From the NCBI GenBank assembly GCA_013334335.1, contig JAAXXR010000018.1, forward strand, positions 1 to 32,350: a stretch of DNA of 32,350 bases, given 5' to 3'. Both the position numbers and the translations under genes were made by a program. Every line of letters starts with the position of its first letter. Within the stretch, counting starts at the first letter, position 1. Positions 8,293-15,854 of this stretch are shown piece after piece. Source of the stretch: Chlorobiaceae bacterium. GTDB taxonomy: Bacteria; Bacteroidota; Chlorobiia; Chlorobiales; Chlorobiaceae. The notes under the pieces are model-generated. The model was given only the letters and a program-made list of their open reading frames with translations. It was not told where the DNA came from and did no database searches.

Positions 8293-9285
8293 TTACGGCC
8301 TTATCCCCACCGCACACACCATCATCGACAGCACATACAGCAGCGTTCCGAAAGCGTTGTACCAGACCGCCTTTTCGGCCGGATTGGCGATCAGGATCTT
8401 CTGCATCGGCAACTGCATCACCAGCAGGCCAGAAGCGATGGAGGCCGAGACGAAGGAGCCTTTCGCCACGAGGATGGCGATGGCGGTCACCTGGGCGAGA
8501 TCCATGACCACCGAAGCGAGGACGGCCGCTTTTTTCTCGCCGAGCTGGACCGGTATGGAGGCGACTTTGCGGATATTGTCCCCGATGATCGATTTGAAGT
8601 CGTTCAGGGTCATGATGCCGTGCGCACCGAGGGAAAAGATGATCGCCAGCGCGATCGATTCGGTTGACGGCACGCCCTGGGTGATCGAAAAGCTGCCGGT
8701 CATCCAGGAGACTCCTTCATAGGCAAGGCCGACGATCAGGTTACCGAACCAGCCGTTCCTCTTGGCCCGGATGGGTGGTCCAGAATAGGCGTGCGACATG
8801 AGCACACCGACAAACGCGATGACCACGACGTAAGGGTGGATCGACAGGGCGACGAGAAAGCCCGTGATGATGAGGCCGAAGGTGATCAGCCAGCTCGCCT
8901 GCTTGGAGATCTTTCCGGACGGGATCGGCCGCTCGGGTTCGTTGATGGCGTCTACCTCCCGGTCGAAGTAGTCGTTCATGGTCTGGGACATGGCGCACAT
9001 CAGGGGGCCGGCGAGGAGTACGCCCCGCAGAAGGATCGAGATGTTGTCGCCGACGCTCTCTCCGGTCGAAACCACGCCGCAGGCGAAGGCCCACATCGGA
9101 GGAAACCAGGTGACCGGCTTCATGAGCGGCAGTATGGCAGAGGGTTCTATCCGGAACCCGGGTCTGTTGACGTTCTCCAGAGCCTGCCGGATGAGCTGCT
9201 GTCTTGACGGGCTGAGACCTGACTGATGCAGTTTCTCGTGGAGTTTCTGATTCAGCTCAGGAGTGACCGTTTCGCTTCCGTTCAT
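8293..9285 (-). CDS. bchG: Chlorophyll / bacteriochlorophyll a synthase
   Basis: This UbiA-family prenyltransferase attaches the geranylgeranyl or phytyl tail to (bacterio)chlorophyllide, the last step of pigment synthesis, in the cytoplasmic membrane. The 330-residue product has a soluble N-terminus of about 50 residues and then 7-9 hydrophobic segments. The first Asp-rich motif is N-D-Y-F-D-R-E-V-D-A-I-N (104-115), followed by E-P-x-R-P-I-P-S-G, typical of chlorophyll synthases. The second is L-N-D-F-K-S-I-I-G-D (about 227-236). Green sulfur bacteria have three paralogues (BchG for BChl a, ChlG for Chl a, BchK for BChl c). I favour BchG, but sequence reading alone does not separate it from ChlG. 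The trpD gene lies 72 bases upstream on the same strand. Confidence 0.85.
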   Translation of the reverse strand: MNGSETVTPELNQKLHEKLHQSGLSPSRQQLIRQALENVNRPGFRIEPSAILPLMKPVTWFPPMWAFACGVVSTGESVGDNISILLRGVLLAGPLMCAMSQTMNDYFDREVDAINEPERPIPSGKISKQASWLITFGLIITGFLVALSIHPYVVVIAFVGVLMSHAYSGPPIRAKRNGWFGNLIVGLAYEGVSWMTGSFSITQGVPSTESIALAIIFSLGAHGIMTLNDFKSIIGDNIRKVASIPVQLGEKKAAVLASVVMDLAQVTAIAILVAKGSFVSASIASGLLVMQLPMQKILIANPAEKAVWYNAFGTLLYVLSMMVCAVGIRP

Positions 9286-9357
9286 GATTTACTGATTCTC
9301 GCTTCGGCTGGAAATAAGACATTCATTATACATGTTTTTCCGAAAAATCGTAAACCT

Positions 9358-10413
9358 CTAGTTTTCGGACGTCCGGTATTCCGAAACGAGTCTCCGGTTG
9401 ACTTCGATGATCGCTGAAAGCTTGTGTGCCGCAGCGCCGCTTTCGAGGCTTTCCTTGGTCTTGCTCACCCCGTCATCGATGCAGGTCGCTATGCCGGAAA
9501 GGTAGCAGGTGATGGCTGCGGCGTAGATGGCGGCGTCGTTCATGGCCTGTGGCGCGGAGCCGTCGAGGATCTGCAGGATGATCCTTGCGTTGGTTTCGCT
9601 GTCGCCCCCTTCAAGTGCCTCGATAGGCCATCTGCCAAGACCGAAGTCCTCCGGTTGGGTGGTATGCCGGACGATCGTTCCTCCTTGCAGTTCGAGCATT
9701 TCGGTCGGGCCGCAGACGCTCGGTTCGTCAAGGCTGACGCCGGTATCGGTCACGCCGTGCACGATCATGGCATGGTCGCATCCGGCATGCATCAGCACCT
9801 CCGCGTACAGCCCCATGATGGACCGATCGAACACGCCGATCATCTGTTTCCTCACCCTTGCCGGATTCAGGAGCGGGCCGAGCATGTTGAAGATGGTGCG
9901 GATGCCAAGCTCCTTGCGGATGGGCGCTACCGCTTTCATCGACCCGTGATAGAGCGGCGCGAACAGGAACGCGAAGCCGGTTTCCCTGAACTGCGTCTCG
10001 GATGCTTCCGGCGGAAGGTCAACCGTATAACCGAGCACCTCCATCACGTCGGCGCTGCCGCATCTGCTGGTGATGGAGCGGTTTCCGTGCTTGGCGATCG
10101 GCACGCCGGCTCCGCAGGCGATCAGTGCCGCTGCGGTGGAGATGTTGAACGTGCCGGTGTGGTCGCCGCCGGTGCCGCAGGTGTCGACTGCATTCGGATC
10201 GAGGGTCAGGGTCGTTGCCTTGTCCATGATGCCCTCCCAGGCGCCGATGGCTTCGTCGGTCGAGATCCCTCGCTGCTGCATCAGGGCGAGGATGGCGCCG
10301 ATGCCGGCCGGGGTGTAACGGCCCTCCATGATTGAATCCATGCAAATTTCCATTTCCTGCTCGGAAAGGCGCGAGCCTCCCAGCAGTTTCTGTAGAAGTT
10401 CCTGTTGGCGCAT
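9358..10413 (-). CDS. trpD: Anthranilate phosphoribosyltransferase
   Basis: TrpD transfers phosphoribose from PRPP to anthranilate, the second step of the tryptophan branch, in the cytosol. The product shows the family motifs: D-T-C-G-T-G-G-D (77-84, PRPP pyrophosphate loop), N-I-S-T-A, K-H-G-N-R-S (108-113), the N-M-L-G-P-L-L-N-P segment, and S-L-D-E-P-S with the metal-binding Asp-Glu. I start at the ATG at 10413, giving 351 residues with the usual M-R-Q-Q-E-L-L opening. An ATG at 10446 would add 11 residues and is possible. No other trp gene is adjacent, so it is separated from the rest of the pathway. It is divergent from the aminopeptidase gene, with 109 bases between the chosen starts. 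Confidence 0.94.
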   Translation of the reverse strand: MRQQELLQKLLGGSRLSEQEMEICMDSIMEGRYTPAGIGAILALMQQRGISTDEAIGAWEGIMDKATTLTLDPNAVDTCGTGGDHTGTFNISTAAALIACGAGVPIAKHGNRSITSRCGSADVMEVLGYTVDLPPEASETQFRETGFAFLFAPLYHGSMKAVAPIRKELGIRTIFNMLGPLLNPARVRKQMIGVFDRSIMGLYAEVLMHAGCDHAMIVHGVTDTGVSLDEPSVCGPTEMLELQGGTIVRHTTQPEDFGLGRWPIEALEGGDSETNARIILQILDGSAPQAMNDAAIYAAAITCYLSGIATCIDDGVSKTKESLESGAAAHKLSAIIEVNRRLVSEYRTSEN

Positions 10414-10522
10414 GTACGGGTTGAGGTCGAGATGAGAAAAATCCATGAATTTGGAGTATACTAAAATCTGTTCTATTAACAATTACCGACCGACAGAGCA
10501 CTTTTTCCCGGTTATCGTTTTC

Positions 10523-11614
10523 ATGCTGCACCACCATCTTCAGGCACACCGGGCGTACCTGCTCGGAGAGATCCACAAGAAACTGTCCCGGGAATCGATC
10601 GACTCCCTGCTGGTCACCGACCTGCCGACCATCCGCTGGCTGACGGGATTCAGCGGCTCCAACGCGCGGCTGCTGCTCGCGGAAGGCAAGGTCGTCCTCT
10701 TTACCGATTTCCGTTATCAGGAGCAGGTGCGGCGGGAGACCTCCGGCATCGCGACGGTCATCATGAAGGAGAACATCGCGCGCGAGCTTTCGGCGGGGAG
10801 CTGGAGGCTCGGTGAACGCATGGCGCTGCAGGCTGACCATGTCACCTGGCAGGAGATGCAACTGCTCTCCGACGGCCTGAAGGGGAGGCGGTTCCACCCG
10901 GTCACCTCCTTTTTTGATGGCTTCCGTGAGTTCAAACACCTCGCGGAGCTCGAAAAAATGCGCCGGGCGGCGGCGTGCAGTGAACAGGTGCTCGAAGAGG
11001 TGATCGGCATGATATCGCCCGGATCGACCGAGATCGACATTGCCGCCGAGATCTCCTACCGTCACCGGAAGCTCGGCGCCGAAAAGGATTCGTTCGATCC
11101 GATCGTGGCCGGAGGGATCCGGTCGGCCATGCCACATGCCAGGCCGACGGCTTCGAAATTCGAGCCAGGAACCCTGATCGTGATCGACATGGGGTGCATG
11201 ATCGATGGCTATGCCTCGGACCAGACCCGGACGGTGGCGCTCGGCAGGATTCCGGCGGAGGCGAGACGGATCTACTCGATCGTGCGGAAAGCCCAGCAAC
11301 TCGGCATCGACGCGGCAAGGTCCGGCATGGAGGCAAAGGATCTCGACAACGAGGTGCGCTCCTACATCGCCGCCGAAGGATACGGCGCGGCTTTCGGCCA
11401 CAGCCTCGGTCATGGTGTCGGCGTGGAGGTTCACGAAGCGCCGCGGGTCGGGACGGCCGGCACGGAGACCCTTCGGGAAGGCATGGTCTTCACGATCGAA
11501 CCCGGAATCTACCTCGAAGGGCGGTTCGGTGTGCGCATCGAGGATACGGTCGTCCTCGGCCCGCAAGGCGCCGAGCCGCTTCAGGGGTTCACCAAGGAGC
11601 TTGTCGAACTGTAA
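10523..11614 (+). CDS. Xaa-Pro aminopeptidase / Xaa-Pro dipeptidase family (M24B)
   Basis: Enzymes of this family remove an N-terminal residue before proline using two metal ions; this one is predicted to be cytosolic. The 363-residue product has a creatinase-type N-domain (about 1-135) and a pita-bread catalytic domain (about 140-363). All five metal ligands are visible: Asp222 and Asp233 (in V-I-D-M-G and A-S-D-Q-T-R-T), His297 (in G-H-S-L-G-H-G-V-G), Glu326 (in T-I-E-P-G-I-Y) and Glu340 (in R-I-E-D-T-V). I start at the ATG at 10523, where family similarity begins; the open frame reaches 26 codons further with an unconvincing sequence that would overlap the trpD leader. Members are annotated as pepP or pepQ; I leave the symbol open. 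cutA follows after 37 bases. Confidence 0.92.
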   Translation: MLHHHLQAHRAYLLGEIHKKLSRESIDSLLVTDLPTIRWLTGFSGSNARLLLAEGKVVLFTDFRYQEQVRRETSGIATVIMKENIARELSAGSWRLGERMALQADHVTWQEMQLLSDGLKGRRFHPVTSFFDGFREFKHLAELEKMRRAAACSEQVLEEVIGMISPGSTEIDIAAEISYRHRKLGAEKDSFDPIVAGGIRSAMPHARPTASKFEPGTLIVIDMGCMIDGYASDQTRTVALGRIPAEARRIYSIVRKAQQLGIDAARSGMEAKDLDNEVRSYIAAEGYGAAFGHSLGHGVGVEVHEAPRVGTAGTETLREGMVFTIEPGIYLEGRFGVRIEDTVVLGPQGAEPLQGFTKELVEL

Positions 11615-11651
11615 AACATCCTCCCCATTCTTCATCACAGGAAGGTATTTC

Positions 11652-11975
11652 ATGATCGCCAGCCACTGTATGGTCATCACGACCGCACCCGACCGGGAGG
11701 AGGCCGAAAAGCTCGCCGAGGGCATCCTCCGCAACCGTCTGGCAGCCTGTGTCCAGATGTCGGACATCCGCAGTTTTTTTCTCTGGGAAGGGGCGTTGCA
11801 GCGCGAGGAGGAGGTCGCGCTCTCCATCAAGACCACCGATAAGCGGTATGCGGAGCTTGAAGCCTATATCCGCGAGTACCACCCCTACGATGTCCCCGAG
11901 ATCATCAAGGTGCCGGTGACGGGTGGCCTGCCCGGCTATCTCGGCTGGCTGGATGAAACGACGGCGGTGAAGTGA
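11652..11975 (+). CDS. cutA: Divalent-cation tolerance protein CutA
   Basis: CutA is a small trimeric protein linked in E. coli to copper tolerance; its exact role is unclear. The 107-residue product has the family landmarks: V-I-T-T-A-P-D near the N-terminus, L-A-E-G-I-L-R-N-R-L-A-A-C-V-Q, the F-L-W-E-G segment, I-K-T-T and the hallmark H-P-Y-D-V-P-E-I-I. The ATG at 11652 has AGGAAGG about 7 bases upstream, which fixes the start. It is probably co-transcribed with the aminopeptidase gene 37 bases upstream. It faces holB across a 159-base gap filled with repeats. Confidence 0.95.
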   Translation: MIASHCMVITTAPDREEAEKLAEGILRNRLAACVQMSDIRSFFLWEGALQREEEVALSIKTTDKRYAELEAYIREYHPYDVPEIIKVPVTGGLPGYLGWLDETTAVK

Positions 11976-11983
11976 CGTGTGAA

Positions 11984-11996
11984 GAGTGACCAGTGA
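11984..11996 (+). repeat. Copy 2 of short dispersed repeat GAGTGACCAGTGA
   Basis: The same 13-mer as the minus-strand copy at 8268-8280, starting nine bases after the cutA stop. Further GTGAC/GTCAC units follow towards 12130, and similar ones occur after the DUF4407 gene (19046-19080). Confidence 0.6.
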
Positions 11997-12010
11997 CGAG
12001 TCCCTGGAGC

Positions 12011-12028
12011 GCCGATCTCAAGGTCGGC
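12011..12028. repeat. Palindrome GCCGATCTCAAGGTCGGC between convergent cutA and holB
   Basis: An 18-base near-perfect palindrome: 5 bp of stem plus a G-T pair and two more pairs around a CA centre. It is followed by TGGAGGCGCCA, which echoes the preceding TGGAGCGCC. By position and central TCAA it belongs with the other convergent-junction palindromes. Confidence 0.55.
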
Positions 12029-12134
12029 ATTGGGGCTGGAGGCGCCACATCCTGAATGAGTCGAGTCACTCGTTCCGACTCCGCGGTTTTCCGCGTCACG
12101 CGTCACGTGTTCCGCGTCACGTTCCCACCCCCCG

Positions 12135-13307
12135 TCACCGCTTTCCTGCCAGAACCCGCTTCAGTTCGGCGGTCAGGCCCGTCATGACCAGAATCGTGCT
12201 GGCGTTGCGTTCGATCGAACGGATGGCCTCCTCGATGAGGGTTGAGGCCCGGAGCAGGTCGCGCGCGGGAAAAGCCTTCACAAAGCGGTTCACCGAAACG
12301 CCGATGTCCGGATTGTTCAGGTCCGGGTAGTCGGCGTCGATGCTTCGCCGGGAAACATCCTGGAAAAAGAGCAGCAGGGAGCCGAGGAACATGAGCTGTT
12401 CGGGGCGGGAGAGGTTTTTCGATACCTCCTCGCAGGCGGAGATGGCTTCAAGGAAACGGGATGGCGTGAGGAGGTTGCGCAGCCAGTCGATCGCCTGGTC
12501 GCGCAGGCGGACCATCGCGGGTGCGGCGCCCTCTCCGCTTCGCGCCGAGAGCAGTTCGGCTGCACTCCTGAGGTTGCCCCGTGAAAAGCTGACGATGAAG
12601 CGACGTTCGATCTCGTCGATATCCGGGGCGCTCCTCGAAATCCAGGCATCGAGCGCGACGGGCTTGACGCGGGAGAAGGTGATCGTCTGGCAACGCGAGC
12701 GTATGGTGGGCAGTACCGACTCCGGCCTTGACGACACCAGGAGGAACACCACATGCGCCGGTGGCTCCTCGAGCAGCTTGAGGAGCTTGTTGGCCGCCGA
12801 CGGGTGAAGCCGCTCGGCCTGTGAAATGATGAACACCTTTTTCCCTCCGTCCCTGGGCGCCAGTGACGCTTTCTGCTGCAGCATGACCACCTGTTCGGTC
12901 AGGATGCCCATCGAGCGCTCCATGGCCGGGGTGAAGAACGGGTTTCGCTTTTTCTCTTCGATCAGGGCTTCGTAGCGCTCCCTGGCCTCGCTGAGCTTCT
13001 TGTTCTCCTTTTTGGACGGGTCGGATGGATCAAGGAGGGCGGCTTCCACCGGAAAGAGGTACTCGATGTTCGGATGCATGAAGCGCTCCGCCTGGCGGCA
13101 GCTTTCGCACGCTCCGCAAGCGCCGTGTTCGACGACGGCCTCGGTGTGCCTGCAGTTGAGGATTTTTGCGATCTCGAACGCCACACTCTCCTTGCCGGCG
13201 CCTTCGGGGCCTGCGAAGAGGTAGGCATGAGCCAGACGGTCGGTTCCGAGTGCTGTTTTCAGCACCCGGATCTGTTGATCATGACCGACGATAGCGTCCC
13301 AGCTCAT
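12135..13307 (-). CDS. holB: DNA polymerase III delta-prime subunit (clamp loader)
   Basis: This is a clamp-loader AAA+ protein that helps load the sliding clamp at primer-template junctions. The 390-residue product starts G-H-D-Q-Q-I and A-H-A-Y-L-F-A-G-P-E-G-A-G-K-E-S (Walker A at 33-41), then has the zinc module with Cys52, Cys64, Cys67 and Cys70. The S-A-A-N-K-L-L-K-L-L-E-E-P-P motif and the S-R-C box follow. A charged insertion of about 40 residues (about 90-135) follows the zinc module. Unlike E. coli delta-prime it keeps a complete P-loop, so it could also be annotated as a DnaX-like ATPase; it lacks the long DnaX C-terminal region. It starts 10 bases after the ilvE stop and is likely co-transcribed with it. 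Confidence 0.88.
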   Translation of the reverse strand: MSWDAIVGHDQQIRVLKTALGTDRLAHAYLFAGPEGAGKESVAFEIAKILNCRHTEAVVEHGACGACESCRQAERFMHPNIEYLFPVEAALLDPSDPSKKENKKLSEARERYEALIEEKKRNPFFTPAMERSMGILTEQVVMLQQKASLAPRDGGKKVFIISQAERLHPSAANKLLKLLEEPPAHVVFLLVSSRPESVLPTIRSRCQTITFSRVKPVALDAWISRSAPDIDEIERRFIVSFSRGNLRSAAELLSARSGEGAAPAMVRLRDQAIDWLRNLLTPSRFLEAISACEEVSKNLSRPEQLMFLGSLLLFFQDVSRRSIDADYPDLNNPDIGVSVNRFVKAFPARDLLRASTLIEEAIRSIERNASTILVMTGLTAELKRVLAGKR

Positions 13308-13317
13308 GCCTTGCCGC

Positions 13318-14229
13318 TCAGATGAAGGTCAGCCAGCTGTACGGGTCTTCACCGGTCTGCACGATACTGAGGTAATGGTGCTGCAGGGCTTCGGTGACCG
13401 GGCCACGTTTCTCGTTGCCGATCGGATACTTGTCGACGCTCCTGACCGGGGTGATTTCGGCAGCCGTGCCGGTGAGGAAGATTTCGTCGGCCAGATAGAG
13501 TGCCTCGCGCGGAATCAGCGTTTCCCGGACCTCGTATCCGAGCTCCTTGGCGATATGCATGACGGCTGCACGGGTGAAGCCCGGCAGGATGGACTGGCCA
13601 GACATCGGGGTGTAGATGACGCCGTCCCTGACGATGAAGATGTTCTCGCCGCTACCCTCGGAAACATAGCCGTTCACATCGAGCGCGAGCCCTTCGGCAT
13701 AGTTGTCCGCGAGCGCTTCCATCTTGATGAGCTGGGAATTCAGGTAGTTGCCGCCCGCCTTGGCCAATGAGGGGAGGGTGTTCGGCGCCATGCGGTTCCA
13801 TGACGAGACCCTGACGTCGACGCCCGTTTCCAGCACGTCTTCGCCGAGGTAGGTGCCCCATTCCCAGGTGGCGATGGCGACCTCGATGGCCGCGAGGTGC
13901 GGGTTGACCCCGAGGGCCCCCTGGCTGCGGTAGACCAGCGGCCGGATATAGCACGCCTTGTGCCCGTTGGCCTTGATGGTGGCGATAGAGGCTTCCTTGA
14001 GTTCGGTTTCGGAGTAGGGGATCTCTATGCGGTAGATCTTCGACGAATCCCTCAGGCGCTTGATGTGCTCGTCCAGGAAGAGGATAGCCGATCCTTTGGC
14101 CGTTTCGTAACACCTGATGCCTTCGAAGGTCGACGAACCGTAATGAACGACATGGGACATGATATGGATCTTGGCATCATTCCAGTCGATCAGCTCGCCG
14201 TTCATCCATATTTTTGAAGACTTGATCAT
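13318..14229 (-). CDS. ilvE: Branched-chain amino acid aminotransferase
   Basis: This PLP enzyme performs the last step of valine, leucine and isoleucine synthesis by amino transfer from glutamate; it is cytosolic. The 303-residue product shows the class IV aminotransferase pattern: H-Y-G-S-S-T-F-E-G-I-R-C near the N-terminus, Y-I-R-P-L-V-Y-R, and the catalytic Lys157 in A-K-A-G-G-N-Y-L. E-G-S-G-E-N-I-F-I and the T-G-T-A-A-E-I-T-P-V loop follow. The ATG at 14229 gives the usual M-I-K-S-S-K-I-W-M-N-G opening; the open frame extends 27 codons further with no family similarity. There is no Shine-Dalgarno sequence. It lies 255 bases after the pfkA stop on the same strand and 10 bases before holB. 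Confidence 0.95.
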   Translation of the reverse strand: MIKSSKIWMNGELIDWNDAKIHIMSHVVHYGSSTFEGIRCYETAKGSAILFLDEHIKRLRDSSKIYRIEIPYSETELKEASIATIKANGHKACYIRPLVYRSQGALGVNPHLAAIEVAIATWEWGTYLGEDVLETGVDVRVSSWNRMAPNTLPSLAKAGGNYLNSQLIKMEALADNYAEGLALDVNGYVSEGSGENIFIVRDGVIYTPMSGQSILPGFTRAAVMHIAKELGYEVRETLIPREALYLADEIFLTGTAAEITPVRSVDKYPIGNEKRGPVTEALQHHYLSIVQTGEDPYSWLTFI

Positions 14230-14484
14230 GACGATGACATTGGGTTGAAAAGCTGTTCGATATAAACTTGTAAGATAGTCTGTTTTGCCTTTTTTGAAAG
14301 CCGGGTGCACCCATTTTCGGAGCGGGTGACGGGTGTCGGAACGGAAAGGGTACGCAGGAAAAGGGTGCTGGACGGTATGGACGAAACAGACATGGTGGAC
14401 AGAGTAACCTGTTCGGCGAGGAGTTCGTTCCTCATCCGCAACGGCTACTCAGTCCACAACGTCCACGGTTTCCTGATCTGCTCC

Positions 14485-15690
14485 TCAGTAAATGCGCTCG
14501 TAGACGCCTTCTACTTCACGGAGGATCGGATCGTAGGCAGAGACATTCCTGCCGAAGCAGGTGCCGAGCGACTCGTACAGTGCGACCTGGTCGAGGTCGA
14601 CGTAGCGCTGGGCGATGGCTTTGGCCGCTTCGATGAACTCGACTTTGCGGCCCTTGACCTTCGAGACGGTGACACCAGTCTTCCCGTCGAGCAGCAGCAG
14701 CACGGCTGCCGCGCCGGCCTCGAAGCCGAAGTTGATGTCGTACGCCGAAGAGTTGCCGGCGCGCACGAGGTGGCCGGGATGGATTTCGCGCACCTCCGGA
14801 ATTTCGTAGATGCCTTCGACGAACATGCCGGTCTCCTTCATGAAGATCGGCATGCGAGGGTCGGTCTTGAAGCGTTTCTGGATCTGCTGGCAGACGAATT
14901 TGCCTGCACCGGCCAGCTTTTTGTGGCCGAAAGCGTCCACGCCGGCAGACTCGTCAACGATGTCCGAGCCGTCCGCGTTTTTCATGCCCTCTGCCACGAC
15001 GATCGTGTAGGTGCCGCTGTGCACGTCACTCTGGCGGATGCGGCGGGTGAAACGCTCCACGACGTGCTCATAGACCACATCCCAGTCGACCGGGATCTCC
15101 GGGATCAGGATGCAGTCGGCTTCGGCGGCAACGCCGCTGCGGAAGGCCGTGTGGCCGGCGTAGCGGCCGAACACCTCGGTCACCAGCACGCGGTTGTGCG
15201 TACGGCCGGTCGTCTTGAGGTCCTCGACGAACTGGGCGATGCGGTTGATGGTCGAGTCGCCGCCGACCGAGTAGGTCTGCAGGTCGAGGTCCATCGTCTT
15301 CGGTGCATGGATGCACTGGATGCCGTTCTGGTTCAGGTCGATCATGACGCTGCCCGAATCGTCACCGCCGCTGATGATGAGCGCGTCGAGGGCGAACTTC
15401 TTCATGCCGGCCTTGATGCGGTTGTATTTGTCAGGGTTGCTGATCGCCTTGATCTTGACCCGTGAATGACCGGCTTCGGAACCTGCGAAGTTGGCGTCGA
15501 ACTGGTCGAGGCGTGCCTGGTCGAACCTGACCAGGTGCTCCTGGTTCAGGAGGTTGTACAACCCGGCGTAACCGTTCGGGATGACATACAGTTCGAGTCC
15601 CTTGTTCAGGGCCATGAGCGCGGCGCCCTTGATAACGGCGTTCAGACCGCCGCAGTCGCCTCCGCTGGTAAGGATGCCAATTTTTTTCAC
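14485..15690 (-). CDS. 6-phosphofructokinase, probably pyrophosphate-dependent
   Basis: Phosphofructokinase converts fructose 6-phosphate and fructose 1,6-bisphosphate. The 401-residue product opens with G-I-L-T-S-G-G-D-C-G-G-L-N-A and has G-G-D-D-S at 108-112 and P-K-T-M-D-L-D at 130-136. In known enzymes Asp and Lys at the two places equivalent to Gly104 and Lys124 of E. coli numbering mark PPi use; here they are Asp111 and Lys131, 20 residues apart as expected. The catalytic Asp is Asp134. Asn of the usual T-I-D-N-D is Leu135, which is unusual. A PPi enzyme would be reversible and serve both glycolysis and gluconeogenesis. The start is GTG at 15690 with GAGGAG 7-8 bases upstream. Confidence 0.9.
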   Translation of the reverse strand: MKKIGILTSGGDCGGLNAVIKGAALMALNKGLELYVIPNGYAGLYNLLNQEHLVRFDQARLDQFDANFAGSEAGHSRVKIKAISNPDKYNRIKAGMKKFALDALIISGGDDSGSVMIDLNQNGIQCIHAPKTMDLDLQTYSVGGDSTINRIAQFVEDLKTTGRTHNRVLVTEVFGRYAGHTAFRSGVAAEADCILIPEIPVDWDVVYEHVVERFTRRIRQSDVHSGTYTIVVAEGMKNADGSDIVDESAGVDAFGHKKLAGAGKFVCQQIQKRFKTDPRMPIFMKETGMFVEGIYEIPEVREIHPGHLVRAGNSSAYDINFGFEAGAAAVLLLLDGKTGVTVSKVKGRKVEFIEAAKAIAQRYVDLDQVALYESLGTCFGRNVSAYDPILREVEGVYERIY

Positions 15691-15740
15691 AATATTCTCC
15701 TCGTTGCTCAGGTTAGTTTTTAACAGCTTAATTTGATTAA

Positions 15741-15765
15741 TTACACCATGGGTGTCACGGTGTAA
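15741..15765 (-). promoter_or_regulatory. Inverted repeat upstream of pfkA, candidate operator
   Basis: TTACACC (15741-15747) and GGTGTAA (15759-15765) are perfect 7-bp arms with an 11-base spacer, 51-75 bases before the pfkA start. The left arm can also pair with an inner GGTGT at 15751-15755, so two exclusive hairpins are possible. It could be a repressor site or a leader structure. Confidence 0.4.
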
Positions 15766-15854
15766 CCTGCCAGGCTCAAGATAGAGGATTTACACGATAT
15801 TTCATTGCCGCAAGCTGAAATGCCGGCTCGGCCAACCCCAGCATCAACCCCGGT

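Noticed and set aside
10019-11836. 605-codon open frame on the minus strand
   Set aside because: It is antisense to the aminopeptidase and cutA genes and overlaps trpD; its product is rich in Arg, His and Asp with no family pattern, typical of a GC-rich shadow.
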